The translations under genes were made by a program, and so were the position numbers. A DNA stretch of 6,167 nt from an uncultured Chromatiaceae bacterium (GTDB lineage: Bacteria; Pseudomonadota; Gammaproteobacteria; Enterobacterales; Alteromonadaceae). This document shows positions 1 through 6,099 of the stretch, one piece after another. The notes under the pieces were generated by a model. The model saw only the letters and a program-made list of their open reading frames with translations. It searched no databases and was not told the origin of the DNA. Each line of letters opens with the position of its first letter. The stretch's first letter is position 1. The stretch spans positions 1-6,167 of the forward strand of contig CAMLSF010000198.1 of the NCBI GenBank assembly GCA_946482615.1. Reading direction: 5' to 3'.

Positions 1-260
1 TCTATAACCATCTGCCGGTGAACTTCTTAAGTACAGTGGACACCACTGGCGGCAACTCAGGTTCACCGACGCTGAACGGTAAAGCTGAACTGGTTGGTTT
101 GTTATTTGATGGTGTGATTGAAGGCATCATAGGCAACTGGGACTACGACCCTGCGACCAACCGCTCCATCCATGTCGACAGCCGGTATATGCTGTGGCAA
201 ATGGAGAAAGTCGATGGTGCGACTAATCTGATTAACGAAATGACGATAGTGAAAGAGTAA
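1..260 (+). CDS. S46-family dipeptidyl-peptidase, C-terminal end (5' part outside window)
   Basis: This is the last ~85 codons of a serine exopeptidase that removes dipeptides from peptide N-termini, normally in the periplasm. The reading frame is open from the window edge (first whole codon at 3) to TAA at 258-260, so the start and signal peptide are missing. The S46 signature is clear: NFLST followed by TGGNSGSP, with the expected nucleophilic Ser encoded at 57-59, then a FDG segment and the IHVDSRYMLW block that ends this family. In Porphyromonas enzymes the residue 18 positions after the nucleophile separates DPP7 (Gly, hydrophobic preference) from DPP11 (Arg, Asp/Glu preference). Here it is Gly (codon 111-113), which suggests a DPP7-like specificity; that is an inference from one position. 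The catalytic His and Asp lie upstream and cannot be checked. A terminator follows directly, so the gene ends its own transcript. Confidence 0.93.
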   Translation, partial: YNHLPVNFLSTVDTTGGNSGSPTLNGKAELVGLLFDGVIEGIIGNWDYDPATNRSIHVDSRYMLWQMEKVDGATNLINEMTIVKE

Positions 261-266
261 CCCTGT

Positions 267-297
267 AGGGCGACCTTTGGGGTCGCCCTTTGTTTTT
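267..297 (+). terminator. Intrinsic terminator after the S46 peptidase gene
   Basis: A perfect 9-bp GC-rich stem (AGGGCGACC at 267-275 paired with GGTCGCCCT at 281-289) encloses a 5-base loop and is followed by a T-rich tract (TTGTTTTT) to 297. It starts 6 bases after the peptidase stop codon. There is no matching A-tract on the left side, so it should act mainly on + strand transcripts. It separates the peptidase from the downstream gene run. Confidence 0.92.
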
Positions 298-376
298 CTC
301 TGCTGCACTGAATGACAACTTTTAACTTTTGAGCCGGTTAATCCGCTGCCTAAACCGTCTTTTTCTGCATTGGCTA

Positions 377-406
377 TTCTTAGTCAGCCTGCTTTTGCAG
401 TAAGAT
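377..406 (+). promoter_or_regulatory. Weak candidate sigma70-like promoter for the membrane protein-recX-alaS-lysC run
   Basis: A -10-like hexamer TAAGAT (401-406, 4 of 6 matches) lies 18 bases after a poor -35-like TTCTTA (377-382, 3 of 6). A promoter is expected here because a terminator lies upstream and a tightly packed gene run begins at 466, but these boxes are weak. The rest of the 298-465 stretch shows no gene. Confidence 0.2.
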
Positions 407-420
407 ACGCCTCATTTCGT

Positions 421-442
421 AGCCATCAGGGCTTCGATGGCT
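421..442 (+). repeat. Short inverted repeat in the leader of the membrane-protein gene
   Basis: AGCCATC (421-427) and GATGGCT (436-442) are perfect 7-base complements around an 8-base loop. They end about 24 bases before the GTG start at 466. No T-tract follows, so it is not a terminator. It could fold as a hairpin in the 5' untranslated region or serve as a protein-binding dyad. It is short enough to be chance. Confidence 0.3.
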
Positions 443-465
443 GAAGTGAAAAAAGGTAAAGGTTC

Positions 466-1188
466 GTGGATCAGAAAGTTCAGGTAAAACTTATCATACG
501 TCGTGTGCCTATGCAGGCCGCTTTAGCTTGGCTGAGCAAAGCCTGGGAGTTGTTCCGTCAGGCGCCTGCGACCTTGATTGCGATGGTGGCTTTTACCACA
601 GTACTGAGTTTAGTAGCGCAGTTGCATCCTGTGCTGGGGGTGATTCTGGTACTGGCCAATCCGTTTCTAACGGCTGGTTTTTACAAAACTATAGTGCTGT
701 TGCAACAACAAAAAGCTGTTGAGTTCCAACTGTTGTTTAGTGTGTTCAAAGAGGCGCGCTATCGCCGTACTTTCATTCGGCTGGCCGGCGCCAGTTTGCT
801 AGCCAATATTCCGTTAATGCTGCTGGCTGCTCAGTTGATGGAGCAAACCAAGGCTGGTGCCGTGGATCCTGTCACTTTATTTTTGCTGGCGGTGGTCTTA
901 AGTCTGGTGTTTATGCTGTTTGCTTATGCGGTGGCTATTGCTTATTTCCTGAATGAACAACGATTACAGGCAATTTTAATGGCCAGCCTGACTGCCTGCT
1001 GGCGTAATGTCGGGGCCTTAACTTTATTTGGTATCTTGTCTGTCGCTTTGGGTATGTTGGGCATAGTGACATTGGGTTTTGCTTTTATCGTGATTATCCC
1101 AGTGTTGCAGGTGGCATTCTTTTTATCTTTTAGCGCCTTTTTTGCCTTGCAACTGGATGATTCAGCACCTGCGGTGTTGGAAGTATAA
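466..1188 (+). CDS. Polytopic inner-membrane protein, probable BPSS1780 family
   Basis: A 240-residue, very hydrophobic protein of unknown function. A short N-terminal segment with the pattern VP..A..WL..AW.LF...P (about residues 14-34) precedes roughly five or six membrane segments (near 35-53, 55-72, 103-124, 136-161, 180-202 and 203-228). The N-terminal pattern and the layout recall the BPSS1780 membrane-protein family of proteobacteria; that name is from memory of the family and not verified. There is no signal peptide and no catalytic motif that I recognise. GTG at 466 is chosen because the family-like VP segment begins before the next in-frame ATG (511), and an AAAGGT stretch at 452-457 sits 8 bases upstream as a modest ribosome-binding site. 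It ends two bases before recX, so it is probably co-transcribed with it. Its link to RecX or AlaRS is unknown. Confidence 0.8.
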   Translation: MDQKVQVKLIIRRVPMQAALAWLSKAWELFRQAPATLIAMVAFTTVLSLVAQLHPVLGVILVLANPFLTAGFYKTIVLLQQQKAVEFQLLFSVFKEARYRRTFIRLAGASLLANIPLMLLAAQLMEQTKAGAVDPVTLFLLAVVLSLVFMLFAYAVAIAYFLNEQRLQAILMASLTACWRNVGALTLFGILSVALGMLGIVTLGFAFIVIIPVLQVAFFLSFSAFFALQLDDSAPAVLEV

Positions 1189-1190
1189 CG

Positions 1191-1676
1191 ATGACAGAGC
1201 CGCGTCCTTCGTCAGAGCCAAAGCTTTTGACTGAGCAGGAATTGCGGCAATGGTTGCTAGGCTTATTGTCGCGCCGTGAATACAGTGCGCAGGAGCTACG
1301 GCAAAAATTAACACAAAAAGGTGCTTCGGCTGAACAAATAACTGCATTACTGGAGTGGGCACAGCAGCGGAATTACCAAAGCGAATTACGTTATGCCCGG
1401 ATGCAGGTCAATGCCAAGTTGCATAAAGGCTATGGATGGTTTTACATTAGCCAGTTTTGTGTGCAGCAGGGCATTCATAAAGAACTACTACAGCAACTGC
1501 TGGACGAATCAGAGATTGATTGGTTTGAGGTCGCAACTTCAGCCTATCGGAAAAAATATGCGGATAAACCCATAGCGGATTATCAGGACAAACTTAAACG
1601 GATGCGTTACTTACAAAGCCGGGGCTTTGGCAGTGACATTATCCAACTTGTATTTGCAGAGCTTAAAGAAGAGTAA
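1191..1676 (+). CDS. recX: Regulatory protein RecX
   Basis: RecX binds RecA filaments in the cytoplasm and blocks their extension and recombinase and coprotease activity, tempering recombination and the SOS response. The 161-residue length is close to E. coli RecX (about 166). The protein is all-helical in appearance, with the family's tandem three-helix repeats: LLSRREYSAQELRQKL (about residues 25-40) is the hallmark first repeat, GYGWFYISQFCVQQGI (80-95) the second, and KRMRYLQSRGFGSDII (136-151) the last. The position where many homologues read ylDD-rfA is NYQSELRYA here, a mild divergence. GGAAG at 1179-1183 is a good ribosome-binding site 7 bases before the ATG, inside the end of the membrane-protein gene. 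The usual partner recA does not precede it; the membrane-protein gene does. alaS follows after three bases, as in many gammaproteobacteria. Confidence 0.93.
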   Translation: MTEPRPSSEPKLLTEQELRQWLLGLLSRREYSAQELRQKLTQKGASAEQITALLEWAQQRNYQSELRYARMQVNAKLHKGYGWFYISQFCVQQGIHKELLQQLLDESEIDWFEVATSAYRKKYADKPIADYQDKLKRMRYLQSRGFGSDIIQLVFAELKEE

Positions 1677-1679
1677 GAT

Positions 1680-4304
1680 ATGTATATGACTTCGGCACAA
1701 CTTCGCCGCGCTTTCCTGGACTTTTTCGCCAGTAAAGGCCACCAAATCGTTAGTAGCAGTTCACTGATCCCAGGCAATGATCCAACCTTACTCTTTACCA
1801 ACGCAGGTATGGTGCAGTTTAAAGATGTGTTTTTAGGGCAGGACAAGCGTAGTTATAACCGCGCTGTGACAGCGCAGCGTTGCCTGCGTGCCGGTGGTAA
1901 GCACAACGATTTAGAAAACGTAGGCTACACCGCCCGTCACCATACTTTCTTCGAAATGTTGGGCAACTTCAGCTTTGGTGATTACTTCAAGCGGGACGCT
2001 ATTCAGTACGCCTGGGAATTTTTGACTGAAGTGGTCAAATTACCGAAAGAAAAACTTTGGGTCACTGTGTACGCCACAGACGACGAAGCGTTTGATATCT
2101 GGACCAAAGAAATTGGTGTGCCGATGGAGCGTGCGATCCGTATCGGCGATAACAAAGGCGCACCTTATGCCTCGGATAACTTCTGGGCTATGGGCGATAC
2201 TGGCCCTTGTGGTCCTTGTACTGAGATTTTCTATGATCATGGCGATCATATCTGGGGTGGCCCACCGGGCTCACCAGAAGAAGATGGCGATCGTTTTATT
2301 GAGATCTGGAACAACGTCTTTATGCAGTTTAACCGTCACGCCGATGGCCGGATGGAACCTCTGCCAAAACCAAGCGTAGATACCGGTATGGGCCTGGAAC
2401 GTATTGCCGCCATTTTGCAAAACGTACACAGCAACTACGAAATCGATACCTTTGCCGCGCTGATTAAAGCCACTGCAGAAATTACTGGTGCGAAAGATTT
2501 AAATGACAAGTCATTACGTGTGGTCGCCGACCATATCCGTAGCTGTTCATTTTTAGTGGCCGATGGTGTGATGCCATCGAACGAAGGTCGTGGTTATGTG
2601 CTGCGCCGTATTATTCGTCGCGCTATCCGTCACGGTAACAAACTGGGCGCTAAAGGTGTGTTCTTCAGTAAGTTAGTGGGCGCTTTGGCGCAGCAAATGG
2701 GTGAAGCTTACCCAGAGTTGATTGAAAAACAGGTCGTGATTGAAAAAGTGCTGGCGCTGGAAGAAGAGCAGTTTGGTAAAACTTTAGAGCGTGGTTTGGG
2801 CATCCTGGAAGAGGCTTTAGCAGAGCTGAATGGCAGCACTGTGATCCCGGGCGAAGTGGCCTTTAAGCTGTATGACACTTACGGTTTCCCGCTGGATTTA
2901 ACCAGTGATGTAGCGCGTGAACGTGGTTTAACTGTGGATCAGGCCGGTTTTGAAGCCGCAATGGAAGCCCAGCGTAGACGTGCTCAGCAGGCTTCTAACT
3001 TTGGTGCGGATTACAATCAGGCCTTAACGTCAGCCCAGTGCACCGACTTTACCGGCTACACCCAGATTCAGGGCAAAGCCAAAGTGGTGGAAATTCTGCT
3101 GGAAGGTAAAGCGGTCAATGCACTGGCTGATGGCCAGCAGGCGCTGGTGATCCTGGATCAAACACCATTTTATGCCGAGTCTGGTGGCCAGTGCGGTGAT
3201 GCGGGTCTGTTAACCCTGGCCAATGGTGCTGTATTTAGCGTGGTTGATACCATCAAAGTGGGCAAAGCTTTTGCTCACAAAGGTAGCTTAAAAGGTGCTT
3301 TGGCTCTTGGTGATGTGGTCGATGCGGCCATTGATAATGCCCGCCGTGAAGCTATTCGTAAAAACCACTCGGCCACTCACTTGTTACATGCTGCGCTTCG
3401 TACTGTGCTGGGTGAGCATGTAACGCAAAAAGGCTCTTTAGTAGGTTCAGAACGTTTACGTTTTGACTTCTCGCATTTTGAAGCGGTCAAAGCCGATGAA
3501 ATCCGCCGTATTGAGCAGATGGTGAATGAGCAAATTCAGCAAAACCATGAAGTTAAAACCCGGCTGATGAATGTGGATGACGCCAAAGCAGCAGGCGCTA
3601 TGGCGCTTTTTGGTGAGAAATACGATGACGAAGTGCGTGTACTGAGTATGGGCGACTTCTCGATTGAACTTTGTGGGGGGACGCACGTTGCTCGCACTGG
3701 TGATATAGGCCTGTTTAAAATTGTGGTCGAAAGCGGTATAGCAGCTGGTATTCGCCGTATTGAAGCAGTGACAGGCGAAGGCGCTTTAGCTTTTGTCCAT
3801 AAGCTGGAACAACAGGCTCAGACGGTCGCTTCGATGCTCAAAGGCGATATCTTTTCTATTGCGGACAAAGTGCAGCAAGCGATGGACAGCCGCAAAGCTT
3901 TAGAGAAAGAGCTGGAGCAATTAAAAGCTAAACTCGCCAGCGCTGCCGGTGCTTCCCTGCTGGAACAGGTGCAGCTGATTAACGGCGTTAAAGTGCTGAT
4001 TGCAGAACTGAAAGGCGCAGATCCAAAAGCCTTCCGCACTATGGTCGATGAGCTGAAAAACAAATTAGGTTCAGGCATTTTGTTATTAGCCACAGCTGCG
4101 GATGGCAAAGTCAGTTTAATAGCTGGTGTCACCTCAGATTTAACTGCCAAAGTACAAGCGGGTCAGCTGATTGGCTGGGCTGCTGAACAGGTTGGTGGTA
4201 AAGGCGGTGGTAAGCCGGACTTAGCTCAGGCAGGTGGCACTGATGTGGCAGCTTTACCTGGCGTACTGAAAGCTGCTGCCGATTATATTGCGGCTAAGCT
4301 GTAA
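1680..4304 (+). CDS. alaS: Alanine--tRNA ligase (AlaRS)
   Basis: Class II synthetase that attaches alanine to tRNA-Ala in the cytoplasm and hydrolyses Ser- and Gly-tRNA-Ala errors. At 874 residues it is full length (E. coli 876). The catalytic core has the [19 protein letters not shown] start (26-44), a motif 2 region [18 protein letters not shown] (86-103) and motif 3 DTGMGLERI (234-242). The editing domain retains all four zinc-site residues: HSATH (563-567) and CGGTH (665-669). A coiled-coil segment (about 730-755) leads to the C-Ala domain with its glycine-rich [15 protein letters not shown] (839-853). ATG 1680 is preferred because the AAGAAG ribosome-binding site (about 1666-1671) is better spaced from it and the N-terminus then begins MYMT, like relatives; ATG 1686 would remove two residues. 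It begins 3 bases after recX and ends 6 bases before the aspartate kinase gene. No separate promoter is evident. Confidence 0.98.
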   Translation: MYMTSAQLRRAFLDFFASKGHQIVSSSSLIPGNDPTLLFTNAGMVQFKDVFLGQDKRSYNRAVTAQRCLRAGGKHNDLENVGYTARHHTFFEMLGNFSFGDYFKRDAIQYAWEFLTEVVKLPKEKLWVTVYATDDEAFDIWTKEIGVPMERAIRIGDNKGAPYASDNFWAMGDTGPCGPCTEIFYDHGDHIWGGPPGSPEEDGDRFIEIWNNVFMQFNRHADGRMEPLPKPSVDTGMGLERIAAILQNVHSNYEIDTFAALIKATAEITGAKDLNDKSLRVVADHIRSCSFLVADGVMPSNEGRGYVLRRIIRRAIRHGNKLGAKGVFFSKLVGALAQQMGEAYPELIEKQVVIEKVLALEEEQFGKTLERGLGILEEALAELNGSTVIPGEVAFKLYDTYGFPLDLTSDVARERGLTVDQAGFEAAMEAQRRRAQQASNFGADYNQALTSAQCTDFTGYTQIQGKAKVVEILLEGKAVNALADGQQALVILDQTPFYAESGGQCGDAGLLTLANGAVFSVVDTIKVGKAFAHKGSLKGALALGDVVDAAIDNARREAIRKNHSATHLLHAALRTVLGEHVTQKGSLVGSERLRFDFSHFEAVKADEIRRIEQMVNEQIQQNHEVKTRLMNVDDAKAAGAMALFGEKYDDEVRVLSMGDFSIELCGGTHVARTGDIGLFKIVVESGIAAGIRRIEAVTGEGALAFVHKLEQQAQTVASMLKGDIFSIADKVQQAMDSRKALEKELEQLKAKLASAAGASLLEQVQLINGVKVLIAELKGADPKAFRTMVDELKNKLGSGILLLATAADGKVSLIAGVTSDLTAKVQAGQLIGWAAEQVGGKGGGKPDLAQAGGTDVAALPGVLKAAADYIAAKL

Positions 4305-4310
4305 CGCTCA

Positions 4311-5519
4311 GTGGCTTTATATGTACAAAAATTCGGGGGTACCTCAGTAGGTACCCCCGAACGTATCGAAGCTGTGGCAGAGCAGGTGATTCAGACTGTG
4401 CATGCCGGTCATAAAGTGGTGGTGGTGGTGTCTGCGATGGCAGGCGAAACCAACAGGCTGCTTGGGCTGGCACATCAGATTGACAGTCGCCCCTCGACCC
4501 GTGAACTGGATATGCTTGCCGCCAGCGGTGAGCAGGTCAGCATAGCTTTGCTGGCGATGGCGCTGATTAAACGTGGCCATCCGGCTGTGTCTTTATTAGC
4601 AGACCAGATTGGTATTCTGACGGACAATAAGTTCAGCCGTGCCCGCATTTTATCTGTTGGCACTGAACGGTTATGGCAGGAGCTGGAGCAGGGCCATATT
4701 GTGATAGCTGCTGGTTTTCAGGGCCGCGACATAGAAGGCAACATCACCACCTTAGGCCGTGGTGGTTCTGATACTACAGCTGTGGCTTTAGCCGCCGCCT
4801 TAAAAGCCGACGAATGCCAGATATTTACTGATGTAGACGGTATTTACAGCATGGATCCGCGTATTTGTGCGGATGCATTCCGACTGCCTTGTGTTGATGC
4901 GTCCAGTATGTTGGAGCTGGCCAGTTTAGGCGCCAAGGTACTGCATTCCCGCTCTGTGGAATACGCAGCTATGCATCAGGTGCCGGTGCGGGTGTTATCC
5001 AGCTTCAGGCCTGATCAGGGAACTTTAGTATGTTATGAGGACCAGACCATGAGTGTACCAGCAGTAACAGGACTGGCCTGTCAGACCGGAGAAGTCTGGC
5101 TGGAGCTGAATGATCTAAGCCAGCAGCTGCATCTGGTGTTGCTAAAAGAGTTCGCCCGTCTGGCGATAGAAACAGATATGTTACAGGTGCAGTACGAGCC
5201 CAAAGGTACTGTGCAGATGCAGTTCAGTCTGAACCAGAATGATCTGAGTTCAGTTGAAGATATTTGTAATGAACTGAAAAAGAAGCAAAATTTTACACTT
5301 CAAAGCAGGAAGTCTTTGGGCAAGTTATCTATAGTAGGGATAGGGCTGAAATCAAATCCTGCCATTACAGCGACAGTATTTGAACAATTGCAGTTATTAG
5401 CAGTGCAGGTAGTGGCTGTCAATTGTGCCGAAATTAAGTTATCGGTCGTCATGCCTGAGACTGAATTAAATAAAGTAGCGGTCGCTTTACACTCAGCCTT
5501 ATTGGGTTCAGTTAATTAA
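4311..5519 (+). CDS. lysC: Aspartate kinase (LysC type) with divergent ACT region
   Basis: Phosphorylates aspartate to aspartyl-4-phosphate, the first step towards lysine, threonine, methionine and diaminopimelate. At 402 residues it fits the monofunctional class. The kinase domain is intact: KFGGTSV (7-13), SGEQVS (72-77), TTLGRGGSDTTA (146-157), FTDVDGIY (172-179) and SLGAKVLH (205-212). The C-terminal regulatory part (about 250-402) still has the second ACT core (KLSIVGIGLKSN, EIKLSVV) but is atypical: the usual D-x-PG-x-A effector loop reads NDLSQQLH (267-274), the N-V-S...TTD-x-x-F block is replaced around 294-305, and the T-S before E-I-K is C-A. Altered or lost lysine/threonine inhibition is an inference. 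GTG 4311 is the only start that keeps the complete N-terminal strand (MALYVQKFGG); no clear Shine-Dalgarno precedes it, and alaS stops 6 bases upstream, which suggests translational coupling. The same alaS-lysC-csrA order is known from Pseudomonas and Shewanella. Confidence 0.95.
   Translation: MALYVQKFGGTSVGTPERIEAVAEQVIQTVHAGHKVVVVVSAMAGETNRLLGLAHQIDSRPSTRELDMLAASGEQVSIALLAMALIKRGHPAVSLLADQIGILTDNKFSRARILSVGTERLWQELEQGHIVIAAGFQGRDIEGNITTLGRGGSDTTAVALAAALKADECQIFTDVDGIYSMDPRICADAFRLPCVDASSMLELASLGAKVLHSRSVEYAAMHQVPVRVLSSFRPDQGTLVCYEDQTMSVPAVTGLACQTGEVWLELNDLSQQLHLVLLKEFARLAIETDMLQVQYEPKGTVQMQFSLNQNDLSSVEDICNELKKKQNFTLQSRKSLGKLSIVGIGLKSNPAITATVFEQLQLLAVQVVAVNCAEIKLSVVMPETELNKVAVALHSALLGSVN
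4332..4361 (+). repeat. Perfect 12-bp inverted repeat inside the start of the aspartate kinase gene
   Basis: TTCGGGGGTACC (4332-4343) and GGTACCCCCGAA (4350-4361) are exact complements around a 6-base loop (TCAGTA). Eight of 12 pairs are G-C. The stem begins 21 bases after the first base of the GTG start and covers the codons for the conserved ATP-site glycines and the following GTPE. No T-tract follows, so it is not a standard terminator. In mRNA it should form a very stable hairpin just beyond the initiating ribosome, where it could slow early elongation or promote pausing. Function is inferred; the complementarity itself is certain. Confidence 0.85.
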
Positions 5520-5527
5520 TTTCAAGG

Positions 5528-5557
5528 TTTTCATAAATTTGTCAGCTGAGTTATCAT
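5528..5557 (+). promoter_or_regulatory. Candidate sigma70-like promoter for csrA
   Basis: A -10-like TATCAT (5552-5557, 5 of 6 matches) lies 18 bases downstream of a -35-like TTTTCA (5528-5533, 4 of 6). It would start transcription near 5564 and give a leader of about 70 bases. csrA genes commonly have their own promoters between the upstream gene and csrA. The boxes are imperfect and other pairs are possible in this AT-rich stretch. Confidence 0.35.
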
Positions 5558-5567
5558 AAGGCTGACA
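5540..5567 (+). repeat. Inverted repeat spanning the candidate csrA promoter
   Basis: TGTCAGC (5540-5546) and GCTGACA (5561-5567) are perfect 7-base complements separated by 14 bases, 21 bases centre to centre, or about two helical turns. The -10-like box lies between them. No T-tract follows, so a terminator for the aspartate kinase gene is unlikely. The spacing suits a dimeric DNA-binding protein, or a loop in read-through RNA. An 8-base palindrome CTGCGCAG (5571-5578) lies just downstream. Confidence 0.45.
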
Positions 5568-5601
5568 GGTCTGCGCAGTACCATAGACAAGCGCAACCAT
5601 T

Positions 5602-5626
5602 GGAAGCTGGGATCATACAAAAGGAG
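5602..5626 (+). promoter_or_regulatory. csrA leader with three GGA motifs, the last in the ribosome-binding site
   Basis: GGA occurs at 5602-5604, 5610-5612 and 5623-5625. The third lies in AAGGAG (5621-5626), a strong Shine-Dalgarno ending 6 bases before the ATG at 5633, which decides the csrA start. CsrA dimers bind GGA cores, often in pairs with one covering the ribosome-binding site, and E. coli CsrA represses its own translation this way. Autoregulation here is an inference from motif placement. Confidence 0.5.
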
Positions 5627-5632
5627 CAAAGA

Positions 5633-5836
5633 ATGCTTATTTTAACGCGTCGTGTTGGTGAGACACTGATGATCGGTGATGAAGTCACGGTCACGGTTTT
5701 AGGCGTCAAAGGAAATCAGGTTCGTATCGGTGTAAATGCACCAAAAGAAGTGTCAGTGCACAGAGAAGAAATTTATATGCGCATTCAGGCTGAAAAAGGC
5801 ACCCCGGGCGGCTTCAGCGGTGATGACGATCAATAG
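5633..5836 (+). CDS. csrA: Carbon storage regulator CsrA (RsmA)
   Basis: Small dimeric RNA-binding protein that acts post-transcriptionally by binding GGA motifs in mRNA leaders, controlling carbon storage, motility, biofilm and secondary functions. The product has 67 residues against 61 in E. coli. Residues 1-55 match the E. coli protein almost throughout, including the RNA-contacting LTRR (3-7 region) and the VHREEIY segment with Arg44. The last dozen residues ([12 protein letters not shown]) form a longer acidic, glycine-rich tail replacing the short E. coli end; tails in this family vary. ATG 5633 is certain from the strong AAGGAG 6 bases upstream and from the invariant MLILTRR start; an in-frame TTG at 5600 would add residues no homologue has. 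It sits between the aspartate kinase gene and tRNA-Ser as in related genomes. I see no intrinsic terminator after it, so some read-through into the tRNA genes is possible. Confidence 0.98.
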   Translation: MLILTRRVGETLMIGDEVTVTVLGVKGNQVRIGVNAPKEVSVHREEIYMRIQAEKGTPGGFSGDDDQ

Positions 5837-5947
5837 ATTTAAATTGTTGCCATTTATAGAAATTGTATATTTTTAACCCTTTGTAGCGAATATTTAGTCG
5901 AATTGTTTAAAAGGTCAGCAAACACGCTTTCCAGCTCCAAAAATTGT

Positions 5948-5975
5948 TTGACTTATTTTCCTGAGACATTAATAT
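5948..5975 (+). promoter_or_regulatory. Probable sigma70 promoter for the tRNA-Ser/tRNA-Arg operon
   Basis: TTGACT (5948-5953, 5 of 6 to the -35 consensus) is followed after 16 bases by TAATAT (5970-5975, 4 of 6). A GC-rich discriminator-like stretch (CGCCGC, 5979-5984) follows, as in stringently controlled stable-RNA promoters, and the mature tRNA begins at 5995. The AT-rich sequence upstream could supply UP-element contacts. The position directly before a tRNA gene strengthens the call. Confidence 0.6.
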
Positions 5976-5994
5976 ACACGCCGCAACGTAGTGC

Positions 5995-6084
5995 GGAGAA
6001 GTGGCCGAGTGGCTGAAGGCGCACCCCTGCTAAGGGTGTATAGGGGAAACTCTATCGAGGGTTCGAATCCCTCCTTCTCCGCCA
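5995..6084 (+). tRNA. serV: tRNA-Ser (anticodon GCU)
   Basis: A complete 90-base class II tRNA that decodes AGC and AGU serine codons. The acceptor GGAGAAG (5995-6001) pairs with CTTCTCC (6074-6080), followed by discriminator G6081 and encoded CCA (6082-6084). The anticodon stem CACCC/GGGTG (6022-6026 and 6034-6038) holds loop CTGCTAA with anticodon GCT at 6029-6031. A long variable arm with an ATAG/CTAT stem (6040-6043 and 6052-6055) is the serine identity feature. The T arm is GAGGG-TTCGAAT-CCCTC (6057-6073). It sits after csrA, as serV does in E. coli; the symbol is by analogy with that context. Confidence 0.98.
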
Positions 6085-6099
6085 GTTGTATTTAAGACT

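Noticed and set aside
261..270. Small palindrome CCCTGTAGGG directly after the S46 stop codon
   Set aside because: Its 4-bp stem overlaps and would be out-competed by the 9-bp terminator stem that shares the AGGG.
437..487. A 16-codon ATG frame overlapping the GTG start of the membrane-protein gene
   Set aside because: It has no convincing ribosome-binding site and no recognisable product. A leader peptide is possible but unsupported.
511..513. ATG as an alternative start for the membrane protein
   Set aside because: It has no Shine-Dalgarno upstream, and it would delete the VP segment that fits the family N-terminus.
2232..2250. 7-bp inverted repeat (TATGATC/GATCATA) inside alaS
   Set aside because: It arises from the repeated protein motif DHGDH and its codons; it has no position or context suggesting function.
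102..4663. Open frames of 60-110 codons on the - strand and in alternate + frames opposite or within the S46, membrane, recX, alaS and lysC genes
   Set aside because: They overlap well-identified genes, have no recognisable domains or ribosome-binding sites, and reflect codon bias of the real genes.
5600..5632. In-frame upstream TTG that would extend CsrA by 11 residues
   Set aside because: The strong AAGGAG at 5621-5626 and the invariant MLILTRR start fix the ATG at 5633; no homologue carries such an extension.
5837..5947. Intrinsic terminator after csrA
   Set aside because: There are T-rich stretches (for example near 5870) but no adjacent GC-rich stem. csrA transcripts may end by another mechanism or continue into the tRNAs.
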